Both the position numbers and the translations under genes were made by a program. Below the pieces are notes generated by a model. The model worked only from the letters and a program-made list of their open reading frames with translations. It searched no databases and was not told where the DNA came from. Positions 1 to 10,682 of a stretch of 23,064 bases of DNA are shown one piece after another. How positions within the stretch are numbered: the stretch's first letter is position 1; each line of letters opens with the position of its first letter. The stretch comes from Cylindrodendrum hubeiense (taxonomy: Eukaryota > Ascomycota > Sordariomycetes > Hypocreales > Nectriaceae), in the NCBI GenBank assembly GCA_014621425.1, contig JAANBB010000554.1:1-23064 (forward strand), written 5' to 3'.

Positions 1-658
1 CGGGGGGTGAATGACGGCACGGCGCCTCCACCTGAGGGCAGGGTACCTCCTAGCCATTCCGAGATACTCTCGACGGACTGACCCCCTCGGAGTCGCGCCA
101 GGATCTCCTCCCAGAGCTCCGGACGGGCGAGGGCAGCAAAGACCTGGTCGTTGGAGCGTTGTCGAAGTCGCAGGTTCTCGATCTCGGCGCGCAGATTCTC
201 TTTTGACTGGCGCACAGGGACCTCGTAAAAGCATTCGACATCCTTCTGGGCCTTGCAGCGTCCGCAGGGGTTATGACCGTCGCACTGCAGGATACACGAG
301 TTTGTCAGCGAGGGAGGATTCAACGAGGGCGGATTCAACGAGGGCTGATTCAACGAGGGAGGGCATATAGCATGGTACATGGTATGCCACAACACGAACT
401 GCCACGTACCTTTGCCCGCTTCTTGCGGCACTCGGTGCAGGCATTGGGCGTCACCACACCGAGCCCGCGGCGCCGCTTAGAGTGCTGGGTGTTGGCCATG
501 GTCGGCCCTGACGAGGGCGTGTTGGAGGACTGAGCTGAGGTGGGGGTTGGATTGCCCTGCGACTGCGCCCCCGAAGCTCCCTGAGGCGTGTCGCCCGAGG
601 AGCTGACCGGCTGGTTGGGTCCCGCCCCGGGTGTATTTGTGGTGTTGTCCTCGTCCAT
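1..658 (-). CDS. Zn2Cys6 (fungal binuclear zinc cluster) transcription factor, N-terminal part, truncated by window edge
   Basis: This is the N-terminus of a nuclear, DNA-binding fungal transcription factor. I read exon 1 as 658..410 (83 codons) and exon 2 from 284 to the left edge, joined in phase 0 across a 125 bp intron (285-409, donor GTACGT, acceptor CTGCAG). The join rebuilds the zinc cluster: CTECRKKRAK from exon 1 and then Cys84, Cys90, Cys93 and Cys101, a C-X2-C-X6-C-X5-C-X2-C-X7-C pattern that binds two zinc ions. A basic stretch (KRRR) precedes it. After it comes a linker and a likely short coiled coil (ENLRAEIENLRLRQR), the usual dimerisation layout. Residues 1-60 are Ser/Thr/Gly/Pro-rich. 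I chose ATG 658 because the reading frame upstream offers only GTG; it has purines at -3 and +4. An internal ATG at codon 54 is another possible start. The target genes and the C-terminal regulatory domain are not visible. Confidence 0.9.
310..363. repeat. 15-bp tandem repeat inside the zinc-cluster gene intron
   Basis: Three copies of a 15-bp unit, GAGGGNNGATTCAAC on the plus strand, start at 310, 325 and 340. A partial fourth copy begins at 355. Copies differ only at the two bases after GAGGG. The whole array lies inside the intron of the zinc-cluster gene (285-409) and makes up nearly half of it. Confidence 0.9.
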
Positions 659-2680
659 CGCGTCTCCGGCCGGGAGGTCGCTTCGCACCCGAAGATGAAC
701 GGTCGATTCGCAAATTGGTCAGGTCGAGGGGGCTTGGGAGGGTCGAGGTCTTGGCGGGTCGGCGATGGCTGCGACGGGGGCAACGCAACCTGACATGCTG
801 CGGAGGGACGGCGGAAGGGCGAAGCGAGGGAGCTGGAGCTGGGTGCTAGAGCGAGAGCTAGAGCCGGAGCTGGTGTTGTTGGGGCTTGCTTCCGGTATAG
901 CGGCCTCAGATGTCGCAAGAGGCGAAGCAGCGGAGGAGAGGTGGAAGGGATCGCGGAGGGACTCGTTAGGAGCTGGCGCAATTAGGCGGGTTGGATTGAG
1001 TGGTGGTGGCAGACGTCGTGAGAATTGCGTCGGGCGGTTAGGCTGGCGGGTTTGCACGGCAGTGAAGTGAACGAATAGGTAGCCGATCCGCAACGGCGAG
1101 GGAGAGAGAGAGGGTGTGGGACACAGATGGTAATGTGACCCAGTAATTTGTGCCTGATAAAGAGGATGCCAAAGGATAGAGGTATGTCTTTTTACGTGCC
1201 CGTGGCCCCCGCCGGTAGACGTGGAGAAGAAATGTATAAAGAGAGGAGGCGTAGTTTTCCCCAGGCGGGCGAGATATCAAGACGGCAGAAGCGCGGCCAA
1301 GCTCGCCAACGTCGGTCCACGCCTAGACTCAAGAAGCGATACTGTTGCAATGTTGGGCCTCTTCTTGTGGCGCATCGTTCTCGCGCCCTGTCGGCAAGGC
1401 AGCTGGAAGGTGATTGCGACTCTTAGGAGACAGGGGAATCCCCCCGTGGTTGGCCTGGATGCAGTTGTTCGCGAGGTGGCGCGTGTGAGTGAAGCTGGGA
1501 TACTTATGGGGCTTCTCGCAACATCACCTATCGTCATCATGCATCATGTTGCTCTCCTTTTAGCCATCTCGACCAAAGTATTTCCCGAGAGGGCTTCCTA
1601 ACTTTCTTTTTGGATGATGCCTTTTCGTTGGTCCTCAGCTTGCTTCCATCCCCTGCAAACATCGCAGCCACTAACACTGACTTACACACCATCCGCCCTC
1701 TCGTCGTCCCCTCTCTGCCCTGCGCTGCCACAGCTAGAGTCACATCCTATCCCGCCTCGTCCACAATTCCGATCTCGCGCCTGATCTCACACATGATCTC
1801 TGCGATCGGATCAGTCCCCCTCACCATTTGAAACGACCAAGTCCCTTGCGCCGACCGCCGAGTATCCCCAATTGCATCTCCTGGCATCTCCTGGCATCTC
1901 CTGGCATCTCGCGATGCGGAGGCACAGCACGCTACCCCGATCTCCCAGACTCAATCGCTTCTTCTCGAAACCCTCCATTGCGCCCATCTGACCCCAAGGC
2001 CGACAAGGTCTGATTTGAACTACCGTACTCGGGCCTTTGAATGGGGTTTGCTCATGTAAAATGATGTCAGTGGACCTCTACCGAGAAGCCACGCTCGACG
2101 GCCAATACCATGGGCGCGTTGGTAAGATGATCGACGTGGACCTTGTCCATATCGCTGCGACAAGCGTGTTAAGCGAGCACTCGATACACTAGGCCAAGCA
2201 AGTCACAGCTCCGCGGTAAGGCGCGCCATCTACGTCGGGAGTTGAGCCTCTCGATCCATTCCAACCCCGTGTCTGCCAACCCACGAGAATAGTTCTAACG
2301 CCGGCTGAGCCTAGTGGGTTGACTTCCCCTCGCGGTCGCTCTGCCATACCCCACCCACTGTACGTCATCAGCTTGAGTCCTCAAGACCGCATCAATTTAG
2401 GAATGACGCTGTACTTGGCAGCATGTGCTAATTAGTTCACTTCACTTGATGTGTGGCCATATGCGCAAGATGCCTTCAGTTGAATCTGTATCCTTCACCG
2501 CCATTGATACTGTTGTACATGCGTCCATATTGGATTTACACCTTCGGACAGCTTGCTACCGTTTCACCATTCATCTGTATATGCTTATGTGTCTGCGCCG
2601 TGTATGCATCCTGAATCCATATTACGTTTAATGTACATTTTACCCTCCTCCTTTTTCTCATCGGCCAACCACCCTCTAGC
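659..2680. other. Intergenic: 5' flank of the zinc-cluster gene and 3' flank of the Brl1/Brr6-like gene
   Basis: I see no gene here. The part next to 658 (about 660-1100) reads as the leader and promoter of the minus-strand zinc-cluster gene and is rich in pyrimidines on that strand. Open frames through it begin with non-ATG codons and resemble no family. A short decamer repeat lies at 1875-1910. From about 2380 to 2640 the base composition becomes more AT-rich, which would suit the 3' flank of the minus-strand gene ending at 2681. Confidence 0.6.
1875..1910. repeat. 10-bp tandem repeat (CTGGCATCTC)
   Basis: Three perfect copies of CTGGCATCTC occupy 1881-1910, preceded by a half copy (GCATCTC at 1874-1880). 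The unit is not a multiple of three and lies in non-coding DNA. It contains TGGCATC, which is also the consensus of the larger heptamer array at 10564-10682. Confidence 0.9.
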
Positions 2681-4248
2681 TTAGCTTCCCTTACTAGGAC
2701 TGCGCCCATACTTGACTGGACTGAGTGATCGCTCTTTCTTGCTCGGGCTTCGACGTCCCGATGGCGTGTAAGGCGCCGCGAGAAGGGGCTTCATCTTCGG
2801 CGGCGAGCTATCCGTGTCCGTCCCCTCGTCCAGCATCGCGTGTCGGTTCATTCTTGGTGTTTGTACAGGAACCCACATGAACCCAGGACCGCTCTCGGGG
2901 GGCATTGCAGGGTCATGGATGGCGGCCGACTGCGAAGGGGCGGCTGGGGTAGCCCTGTCGCCGCCAATTTTGCCCAGCGTGAGGTTGTTTGCGAAAGCGC
3001 AGAGGATGAGAATGGCAAAGAAGAAGCCCTGTGTAGATGTTAGCTCCTATCCTTCTCCAGGTCGCTCCCTTTTGTCACTTACCCAGGCCTTGAGGTTCAT
3101 TGCCTCAGAAAACTCATTAATAATCTCTGCAATCTGCTTCGCTGTGACCTTGACTCTCATGATCGCTTCAGGGTTCTGCATCATGCAGTCAAACCACTCG
3201 TCGCAAATCAGCTTGAGCGCTGGTCGGTCCTTTTTGGAGCACTCGTTCATCGTGTACTGGTTCTGGCACTCCGTCATCTTGCTCATGAGTTCCAGGCGAG
3301 CCGCCTCGTTGGCGCTGCGAATGTCCCCCCGTACCGTGTCCACAATGGCCCAGCCGATGTAAACAAAGATGGAGACGAGGAAGAAGTTGACCACCAGCTG
3401 TATCCACCGGAACAGGTTGTCGGGGGCATTCGGGTGCTCATCCAGCATGTGAAAGAGAGATCCCACAACGCCCGTCGATGGTGTGTTATTCTTCTTGCTG
3501 CGGGATCGGGTTTGTGCTCGCGGGGCGATACTGTCGTCCGAGTCTGCATCTGAATCCCATCCTTGGCCTCGATATCGGGCCACACTGCCGACGTCCTTAT
3601 CAAGGTTGTGTCGCTTTCTCTTTCTCAGGAGATCCGCCGCTGAAAGTTCCCTGTTCCCCCGGATATCTCCCCTCCCTGAAGAATACTTCTTTGGGGGGAA
3701 CACAGCCTTGCCATATCGGAAAGACTTATCAATCTTGGATGGACTCATGGTTCCGCCCATAACAACATCGCCCATGCGATCTGCCTCGGGGGTGTCGTTG
3801 GGGTAGTCAGATACCTCTGTAAGGGCAGGACTGTCTTCGGCGCCGGAGGCTTCGGACAGCACTAGCTCGTCGAAAGGTTTTCGAGGTGTCGTAAAGGCGG
3901 GGTTTCGGAATGCAGGGGCGGAGGCCCTAGACGGCAGTTGCGGTGTGAAGGAGGATGTCTGGGGAGGTGGGAGTTGTGATTTCGTGGGCGTGCCTAGGTT
4001 GGCAAAGGGGTTTGGTCGCGACAGAGGTTTCGAGGGCGAAGCGAAGACTGCGCAATGCAGGTTAGCCAGCTGTTGCCATGTTGCGCCAGCTGTCAACGTC
4101 AACTGTTGCAGCTGGCGGGTGAGGCCATCGTATACCAACCATTTTGCGAACCGCCTTTGGCGGCATGTGTAAAAGGACTTGTGGGATCAAGAGCACCGCT
4201 GCCCTGGTACTCCCAGTCCATGGGGCCTTCGTAAGTCCGGCGATCCAT
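2681..4248 (-). CDS. BRR6: Brl1/Brr6-family nuclear envelope protein (nuclear pore biogenesis)
   Basis: Three exons, 4248..4140, 4047..3083 and 3028..2681, give 473 residues. Intron 1 (92 bp) has donor GTTGGT, a CTAAC branch site and acceptor GCGCAG. Intron 2 (54 bp) has donor GTAAGT. Phase (1, then 0) is kept. The N-terminal 250 residues are polar, with Ser/Pro-rich stretches and a basic RKRKRH patch. Then come a first membrane helix (about 251-273, LVVNFFLVSIFVYIGWAIVD), a lumenal loop with four cysteines (297, 306, 318, 324; CDEWFDCM is the family signature) and a second helix beginning near 357 (GFFFAILILCAFANNL). This is the Brr6/Brl1 di-cysteine domain. Family members sit in the nuclear envelope, form disulphides in the lumen, and help inner and outer membranes fuse during nuclear pore assembly and keep lipid balance. 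I cannot tell Brl1 from Brr6. The gene is divergent from IWS1. The upstream exon was chosen because it gives an ATG with a good splice match. Confidence 0.92.
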
Positions 4249-4668
4249 GGTTGCTGTAAAGTTGCTTGGCTGCGATGGCGAATGTGATGTTGTTGTGGAT
4301 GCCAGATCGTGTCGATTTGACTTGCCCTACAGAGACCCGTATTCACAGTGACCAGCTTTTTGGCTTGCTGGCACACTTGATTGTCAATGGCAACCGGTTC
4401 CGAAGTAAACAAATAATTTTATGCCTAAGGCTGCATAAAAGTGGATGCTGCTTAGGTCAGCTACAGGGGTGCGCCTAACCTCTGTCGCGGCTCAAACAAG
4501 GCCCGGCCCAGAGAAAGTGGAAGCTCCGTGACAGTTAACAGAGTTACCCAAAGAAATCTTTCTCTCATCCACCAGCAACTCCACGCGTGACTCTCCTTCA
4601 CGCGGCACCATCAGGGTTTGTACTTGTCTCTTCCACAATAGGCATCAAACCCTCGCCAACTCGACATC
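4249..4668. promoter_or_regulatory. Shared divergent promoter region between Brl1/Brr6-like and IWS1 genes
   Basis: These 420 bp separate two start codons pointing away from each other, so they must hold both promoters and both leaders. The IWS1 side is pyrimidine-rich near 4560-4640 (TTTCTCTCATCC and similar), as is usual around fungal transcription starts. An imperfect inverted repeat with CCTAAG and CTTAGG arms lies at 4424-4456. No clear TATA box was found on either side. Confidence 0.6.
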
Positions 4669-6075
4669 ATGTCCGACAACGAGTCTGCGGCTGGATCGCC
4701 AGCCAACAAACCCGTCGACAATGGCCGGGAACGCGACTTTGATGAGGACGCTGGGGCAGATTCCGACAAGGATTCCGAGTTGCTATCAGAAGTCGACGAG
4801 GACCAGTTCGAGGACTACGACCCCGAAACCGCCAACATTGAAGACCGACCGGTCGACATTGACGAAGACATTGCCCGTACCTTAAAGGCGACCAAGCGAA
4901 AGCGCGCGGACGGAGAAGTTGCTGCCAAGAAACCCCGAGAGGGTCGCAGAGAAAAGAAGCGCCGAGATCGAGACGAGGATGTTCCTATGGATGATGGCGC
5001 GGATGATGCAGGCAAGACGGCACGGAGGTCGAGGCGCACGGCGGATACCGAGCGACGCCCTCGGGCTAAGGCTGCCACACCTGAGCCAGAGAACGAAGAC
5101 CATCTCAGTCCCGAGGAGAAGCGGAAACGGGCAATCGATCGTGCACTAGATGCCGCCATAAAGAAGCCTAGCGGCCCCAAACGCAGAAAGAAGGATGAGA
5201 TCGTGAGTTGCCTCAAATCTCTGACACGCATGGTAACCATCGCTAACGTGCGCTTCCCTTACAGGATCTCGAAGACGAAATCGATGAGCAGCTGGCAGAC
5301 CTCAAGGTCCAGATGGAGCGCGCGTGTCAAGCCGACAATCAGGCTCGCGAGGCCGGCCAACCGGCTCTTCACAAGCTCAAGCTGCTGCCCGAAGTCACGG
5401 CTATTCTCAACCGCAACAATGTGCAACACGCGGTGTTGGACCCCGACACCAACTTCCTTCAGCATGTCAAATTCTTCCTTGAGCCCCTCAACGACGGGTC
5501 TCTCCCTGCCTATAATATTCAGCGCGACATCTTTATGGCGCTCACTAGATTGAACGTTGAGAAGGAGACGCTCCTCAGCAGCGGTATTGGCAAGGTGGTC
5601 TTCTTCTACACTCGAAGCAAGAAGCCCGAGCCGAGCATCAAGCGAATGGCGCAGCGGTTGTTGGGAGAGTGGAGCCGACCCATCCTGAAGCGAACTGATG
5701 ACTACAAGAAGCGACATATCGAGACTCGCGAGTTTGATTACCAGTATGTGTCATTGTGCCAAGGTTTTCCGGCATGGCCGACTAACTCGATTCTACAGGG
5801 CCGCCAAACTGGCACAACGCCAGAAGACAAACTCGCAGTTCAGCCTCACCCAGCGCCCGGCAGTTTCGGCACGGGATGCCGAGCGGGAGCGGTTCCTGGC
5901 ACCGTCTCGGACCAACAACCAGGCTCGCATGGCCAACCTGCCTTCGAGCTATACTATTGCACCGAAGAGCACCTTCGACGGACCGCAGGGAGGTATGGGA
6001 CATCGCCCCCTGGGCGCGGGTGGCATGGAGGCTTTCCGCAAGATGACCCAAAAGAGCAAGAAGAAGAACAACTGA
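4669..6075 (+). CDS. IWS1: Transcription elongation factor IWS1/Spn1 (TFIIS N-terminal domain)
   Basis: Three exons, 4669..5202, 5265..5743 and 5799..6075, give 429 residues. Intron 1 (62 bp) has donor GTGAGT and a CTAAC branch; intron 2 (55 bp) has donor GTATGT and CTAAC before CTACAG. Phases are 0 and 2. The N-terminal half (1-178) is highly charged: acidic runs such as SEVDEDQFEDYDPE alternate with basic KKRRDRDED, as in other IWS1 proteins, where this part is disordered. The conserved core (about 210-310; LLPEVTAILNR, TRLNVEKETLLSSGIGKVV, MAQRLLGEWSRPI) is the helical TFIIS N-terminal (LW) domain. The C-terminus ends in KKKNN. Known role: IWS1 binds Spt6 and RNA polymerase II in the nucleus and acts in elongation, histone handling and mRNA export. 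The start ATG is the first in frame and the context (CATCATGTCC) is typical. A long downstream frame that runs past intron 2 is only a read-through. Confidence 0.96.
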
Positions 6076-9000
6076 GGACTGGCTTGTGTTGGATCCGGAG
6101 GTGGGTGAACGAGAGCCCGTCACCAAAGGGATGCTGTATGTATGCTATTGGCCGAGGACATCAGAGATTTAGTGTTGGCAGGTGCCAGGTTATTGGCGTT
6201 TGGGGCGTACCGGGAATCAATCTGTTACATAGTTCATCGGAGGCTGATAAAGAGAAACCATGTCATGTTCCACAGGCTAAAAGACGTGCGATAAGGAGGG
6301 GAAGTGATGCCGAAGATGGGCGTGACTGGAATCTACGTGATAAAATCGCAACAGGTGACCCGGCAAGTGACAAGGTGGCTATGGCTAATACGTCTCCTAC
6401 CTTAGCTCAACATGGAGAACGTGTCCTGTGATGCATGTACCTATGCAGCCCGTTCTATCTCATCACTCCCAGGCCTGAGTGGCTGCAGCTCACGGCTTTC
6501 ATGTGAAGAAAGACGGACCTGCGGGGCATCGCGAGTGGCGCGTCGCGACTTAGCGCATTTCATGACTATGGTGGTGGATGAGGCCATATGACTTGGAGCA
6601 AGTAGCAGATGGGAGCCTCAGTCCCTTTTTTTTGTTGCAATTTATGCGACCACCTGATGCGAGCCTATCGGAGAGGAGAAGCTGGTTATTGAGCCCTTGA
6701 CCTGGGCTACCTGGAGCGCTGTGTTTGGTGTAGGATATAAGACGGCTACACTAGCGTTCCGTACCTTCTGTTGCTTGAACGAGTCGAGGGTGGGCGAAGA
6801 TAGGGCGGTGCAAATGAGGTCTGCCTCGGAAGTAAGGCTTTCTTTGGGAGGGTCTGGGGTATAAGTGCAAATGTGAAGATCCAATACGATCAAGCAAGCC
6901 TCAGATTGGGACGGCACACAAGCGTGCCTATCCCGGAACCATTTCTATCTACTATGTAGTATAATGTTGTGGAATGACGTCGGGATATGCTGGGATTGCA
7001 TTAAGACAAGTCTGTTGAATGGCGACGGTGACAGCGACGGTAACAGTGGGATCGTGGATGGAGCGGCACCGGCAGAGGGTGATGTAGATTCCCTGTCCGC
7101 AGTGACGTCAGGCCAAGTTTAGGGAACACCGGATGCCGCAGATGCAGATGAGGAGTCGCACTACGGACGCAGGTGAGTTGAAGGTTTCAAGAAGAGGATG
7201 CATGGTGAAATAAAAAATGGGAGGCCGATGATAGCAACTTGAGAGAAGTCTTGTTATCTGTGCCGTGTTTGAGGTCTGCTTGATGTCTTTGTAGCTACAG
7301 GAATGGAGAGAGCAGAGAGATTGTACTTCGCACGGGGAGCATCGGGAGCATCGCTGCGTGGAATATGGCCTTGCAGGGGATGTGTTTTAGTGGACTTATA
7401 GGCCCCTTAGCCCTACGGTCATGGTCCACTTCCATCCCTTGGTGGACATTGAGGAGCAGCAAGCTTGTTTGGGCAACAACAACTCAAAATGCGAGGCATG
7501 TCGGAAGGGAATGAACGGGTAGGCATGATGTGACGGATGGGACCGGGCATTCGTCTTTGTCGTGCATTGCACAGAAGGGGCTAGACACTATAAATCCCTT
7601 CAAGTGGTTGCAGTTTGGGGACGGGGGTGTGTTATCATGTAGCTTTGATAAACAAGGTACCTCTGCCCAAATTGATGTCTCTCAAGTCTGTAACTACTAA
7701 GCGCCGACACCAAGGTACTTTGGATGCCCCTGTGACAGTCGTCTACTGCGCAGTAGGTACGGCCATAGCTCAACGAGCACCGCCGGATGCTGCTACCGTT
7801 GGCTGCGGTTGGCCACTGCTGGCTTCTGCTGCTGCTAGGGAATGTCCTAATCAGCAGGCCGTTTCTAGCGGCGTCCTTCCAATTGCATCGGGGTGGTTTG
7901 TTGGTGGAGAGAAAGAAGCCGATCCTTCCCACCTTTGAAATCTTGCTCTAAAAACTTCCTCTTTCTCTTCCTCCAAGTCCCGTTTCCATCATTAGATCAT
8001 CATTCCATCTTCTTTGCTCCTTGTACATATTGTTCGTGGCAGGGCATTATCTCGACCATTGCGTCGACGGCCAATCCTCTCCTGGTGAGTCTATTCGCTG
8101 CGTTTCGCGCTGCATCTCTCGTTTTGTCCCTCCCAGCTGGCTCTCTGCAGACAAGAGCCTCACAATCCACCATCCCGATCCCCCTACAGTGGCGTCGTTG
8201 TCGCAAAAGCCGCAAACGCCTCCATGCCCCAATGCCCCAATTCCTCTTCACCCAAAGTGCATCTTGCGGTACACCTTTGATGTATCCGGATGCCTTGCCT
8301 GGGTCCTGTCTCAGCCTGGGCGTCCCTGGGTCTCAAGCAAAAAGACATGGCATAGAAATGACATGTTCAGCGTCGCATCCGTTCCGTCACCACATCTACC
8401 ATTTTCGTCTACTGCTTATTCCTCGAGCTCCCGGTTGGATATCGTCTGGGCGCCTCTATCTATTCCTTGCTCCTCCTCGTTGGATGCGCGCAATCTGGTC
8501 ATGCCCAAGCCCATTCCATGCAGACTGTCTGCACCGTCTCCATCACCATCCCCACACCTAAAGTCCCCCTCCAATCCGTCCACACGAAGAACGCATCCCC
8601 CTCCCCATTTGCCTCTCTGCCCGTTGTCCATCGCCTCTTTGTCAGCCTGTCTTTGATTTGACCAGGGTCGCATCTTTTTGAGAAGAGCTGTCCCCCGCTG
8701 TTCTTCCCTGCCTTTGCGTGGCAATCATGTCGACTAGCATCTGTTGCTGTTGAGCTGACGATTTGCGACAAGGGATCTCCGCTAGACTAAACAAGCTACT
8801 AGCACCCCGTCGACGACGCCTTCTTTTGGTGCGGTGCAGTAACTCAACTAACGACCCGTCCGACGAAACCGACGGGGCCCCCGACCTCCTTCCCACCTCT
8901 TCCTCGTCCTCGCACTCCTTCTTCTCCTCATCACATCACACCAGGTCTCCGTTGCCATAGATCACGGTCCGACTGGAGCGCCAGCGCGAGCCATCAATTA

Positions 9001-9248
9001 ACAAGTCAATCGATAGATTGATTCGGCAGCCCATTGACCCTGGAGAGATTGCGCAGCCCCATCGCAAGTGTTTCGACTTTTGCGACGCGACCACCATCAA
9101 CGCCACTGCCGCTTCCATCAACGACAACCGCCACCACTATCACCACCACTTCCCGCCGACGGACAAAGCACATTGGATTGATCAAGAACATTGCGCCATC
9201 GCAAATCGCGAACCAAGCCAAATCGAACCAGCCATCGAATCGAATACT
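6076..9248. other. Gene-free stretch: IWS1 3' flank and upstream region of the kinase locus
   Basis: About 3.2 kb without a supportable gene. The first few hundred bases should be the 3' UTR of IWS1. A TATAAAT box is at 7589-7595 and a perfect TGACGTCA site at 7103-7110. From about 7940 the plus strand becomes pyrimidine-rich (TTCCTCTTTCTCTTCCTCC near 7960-7980), which may mark transcription starts. A GTGAGT donor at 8085 and a TCTCTGCAG acceptor ending at 8150 could bound a leader intron. The open frames here have low-complexity or non-ATG starts and show no family pattern on either strand. Confidence 0.55.
7103..7110. promoter_or_regulatory. Perfect CRE-type palindrome TGACGTCA
   Basis: TGACGTCA is the full ATF/CREB bZIP binding palindrome. 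A weaker copy (TGACGTCG) is near 6974. Both lie far from any start codon, so a role is only a possibility. Confidence 0.3.
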
Positions 9249-9253
9249 TATAA
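9249..9253 (+). promoter_or_regulatory. TATA box for the 9432 exon
   Basis: TATAA sits about 25-35 bp before a pyrimidine-rich patch (TTTCCCCTCCTTCACC, 9268-9283) that would suit a transcription start. From there to the ATG at 9432 there is no other ATG, leaving a clean leader of about 150 nt. This supports 9432 as a real start. It has not been tested against transcripts. Confidence 0.45.
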
Positions 9254-9431
9254 GCAGTCTGCACTGTTTCCCCTCCTTCACCCCACCTAGACTCGACCAT
9301 CCGCAGAGCCCGATCGCTGTGCTAGAACGAAACGCTCGACGAGACGGTGCTGAGAGCGATACCATCGCTCTATTGCACTTCGATTTTAAAAGCTCTACTC
9401 CACAAAGATTCGCGACAGCATTACCACAGCT

Positions 9432-9598
9432 ATGAACGGCAGCCAACCTCCCGAGGCGCAGAAGCCGTCACCTGCTTCACCGGTCGGCGCCAATGGGCAC
9501 AGCAACAACAGCAGTAGCAGCCTCGCAGCCAAGAAGCGCAAGAAGGATGGGCTGAAGCCTATCATTACAATGGAGGGATCGAGCCCTCAAACCCCCGG
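9432..9598 (+). CDS. Candidate alternative first exon (hypothetical N-terminus), possibly of the SR-protein kinase
   Basis: This short open stretch encodes about 55 residues and ends at a strong donor, GTACGT (9599). The peptide starts MNGSQPPEAQKPSPASP, then has a Ser/Asn-rich patch, a basic KKRKKDG cluster that could act as a nuclear signal, and LKPIITMEGSSPQTPG. It looks like a real N-terminus: clean leader, one ATG, good donor and polar fungal-type composition. I do not recognise the family. It ends in phase 2. The exon starting at 11798 needs exactly that phase, so the two can be joined in frame to give ..[14 protein letters not shown].. at the head of the kinase. The intron would be 2,199 bp, unusually long for a fungus. 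The other reading is a separate short gene whose later exons I could not find between 9600 and 11000. Confidence 0.5.
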
Positions 9599-10563
9599 GT
9601 ACGTATATTGAACGTGTTTGTTTATTTGTCGTTGCTTGGTTTCTCCCTATCCCCAGTTTGGTTTTTCTTGCACCCCCCATTGATGCCTGTTCGTCGTGGA
9701 TGATGGGCTCTGGATTTCTTCCTTGGATGGCAGTGTTGTCCATGGATTCAAGCACCCAACCGTATTTTTGTTATTTTGCGCTTGGGCGACTGGTGTGCTT
9801 GATGGCCCACGGAGATGGGATTCCTCCCCACCTTGAGTCTCTTCAGCATCTCCGATCACCCTGTTGCTGAGCGGGCCATCCGCGGCATGTGGCAAGGCCA
9901 TGAGCATGGACCACGAGCATGGGCATGGGCAGGAGAGAGGTTGGTGGGCATCGACATCGGGAACGAGATTGGCCGCGGGTTTGTCTTATTGCCTACCGCT
10001 CTCCCGACTGCTACTGGCATAAGCTTAGACCAGGGTACCCAAAGGCAAGCCCCAGAGCTCAGGCCGAAAGCCGAGCCTAAGAGAGCAACAGCGCAGCACC
10101 GTATAGCACAGGGCATGGGGTGCTGGGCATCACGTCACAGGGCAAGTGAGTGATGGAGTGGGTGGAAACGAGTGTGGACACTCCCCCATCTGCTGCAGGC
10201 ACTTGACGGACCTTGAAAGTTCGGGGTCTTGTGTGTCTTGGGCATCCGTCCCTTTGATCCCTTGGTGTCATATACCTGGTGGATGGGTTGATGATTGGGT
10301 AGGTGGCGGCGGCAGTGGGTGGTGCAGTCAGTAGCTCACCACCTGGGTGCGGGCAAGGTGTCGAAGCAGAATGCACCGGGTGGTTGGTGAAGGTGGTGAA
10401 GGTGGTGGTGGTGTACTGTCCCTGCGTGCACACAGACACTGCCACCACCTGACTGAGTGACGATAGTCCCCGCCACCGACTGTTAGATGATGCATCTTGT
10501 CCACCCTGCCCTATCATGACTGGCTTTTTCGATTTCCTGCTTGCTTGCAGATTTGCTTTTTTG

Positions 10564-10682
10564 GGGCATCGGGCATCGGGTATTTGGCATCTGGCATCCG
10601 GCGTCTGGCATCCGACGTCTGGCATCTGGCATCCGACGTCTGGCATCTGGCGTCTGGCATCTGGCATCTGCCATTTGGCATC
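10564..10682. repeat. Heptanucleotide tandem array, 17 units, consensus TGGCATC
   Basis: Reading in steps of seven from 10564 gives 17 uninterrupted units with no insertion or deletion. Nine are exactly TGGCATC; the others are GGGCATC (2), CGACGTC (2), GGGTATT, CGGCGTC, TGGCGTC and TGCCATT. Part of the array shows a 21-bp higher order (two TGGCATC and one CGACGTC). The repeat holds no stop codon in several frames, which creates spurious open frames on both strands. Confidence 0.95.

Noticed and set aside
659..688. N-terminal extension of the zinc-cluster protein to 688
   Set aside because: The extension begins with GTG, which is not a normal start in fungi; ATG 658 has a good context.
451..1093. 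Minus-strand frames of 124-176 codons upstream of the zinc-cluster gene
   Set aside because: They are Ser/Pro/Arg-rich translations of a pyrimidine-rich leader. The longer ones overlap the gene in other frames, and the one at 719-1093 starts with TTG.
4132..4138. GTATAC at 4134 as the donor of Brl1/Brr6 intron 1, or a start at 4138
   Set aside because: GTATAC would leave phase 2 and break the frame with exon 2; GTTGGT at 4139 gives the needed phase 1. A start at 4138 has no ATG and would translate intron sequence.
5313..6431. 372-codon plus-strand frame overlapping IWS1
   Set aside because: It follows IWS1 exon 2, then reads through the 55-bp intron 2 into the wrong frame of exon 3 and the 3' flank. 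Splicing at 5743/5799 restores the conserved C-terminus.
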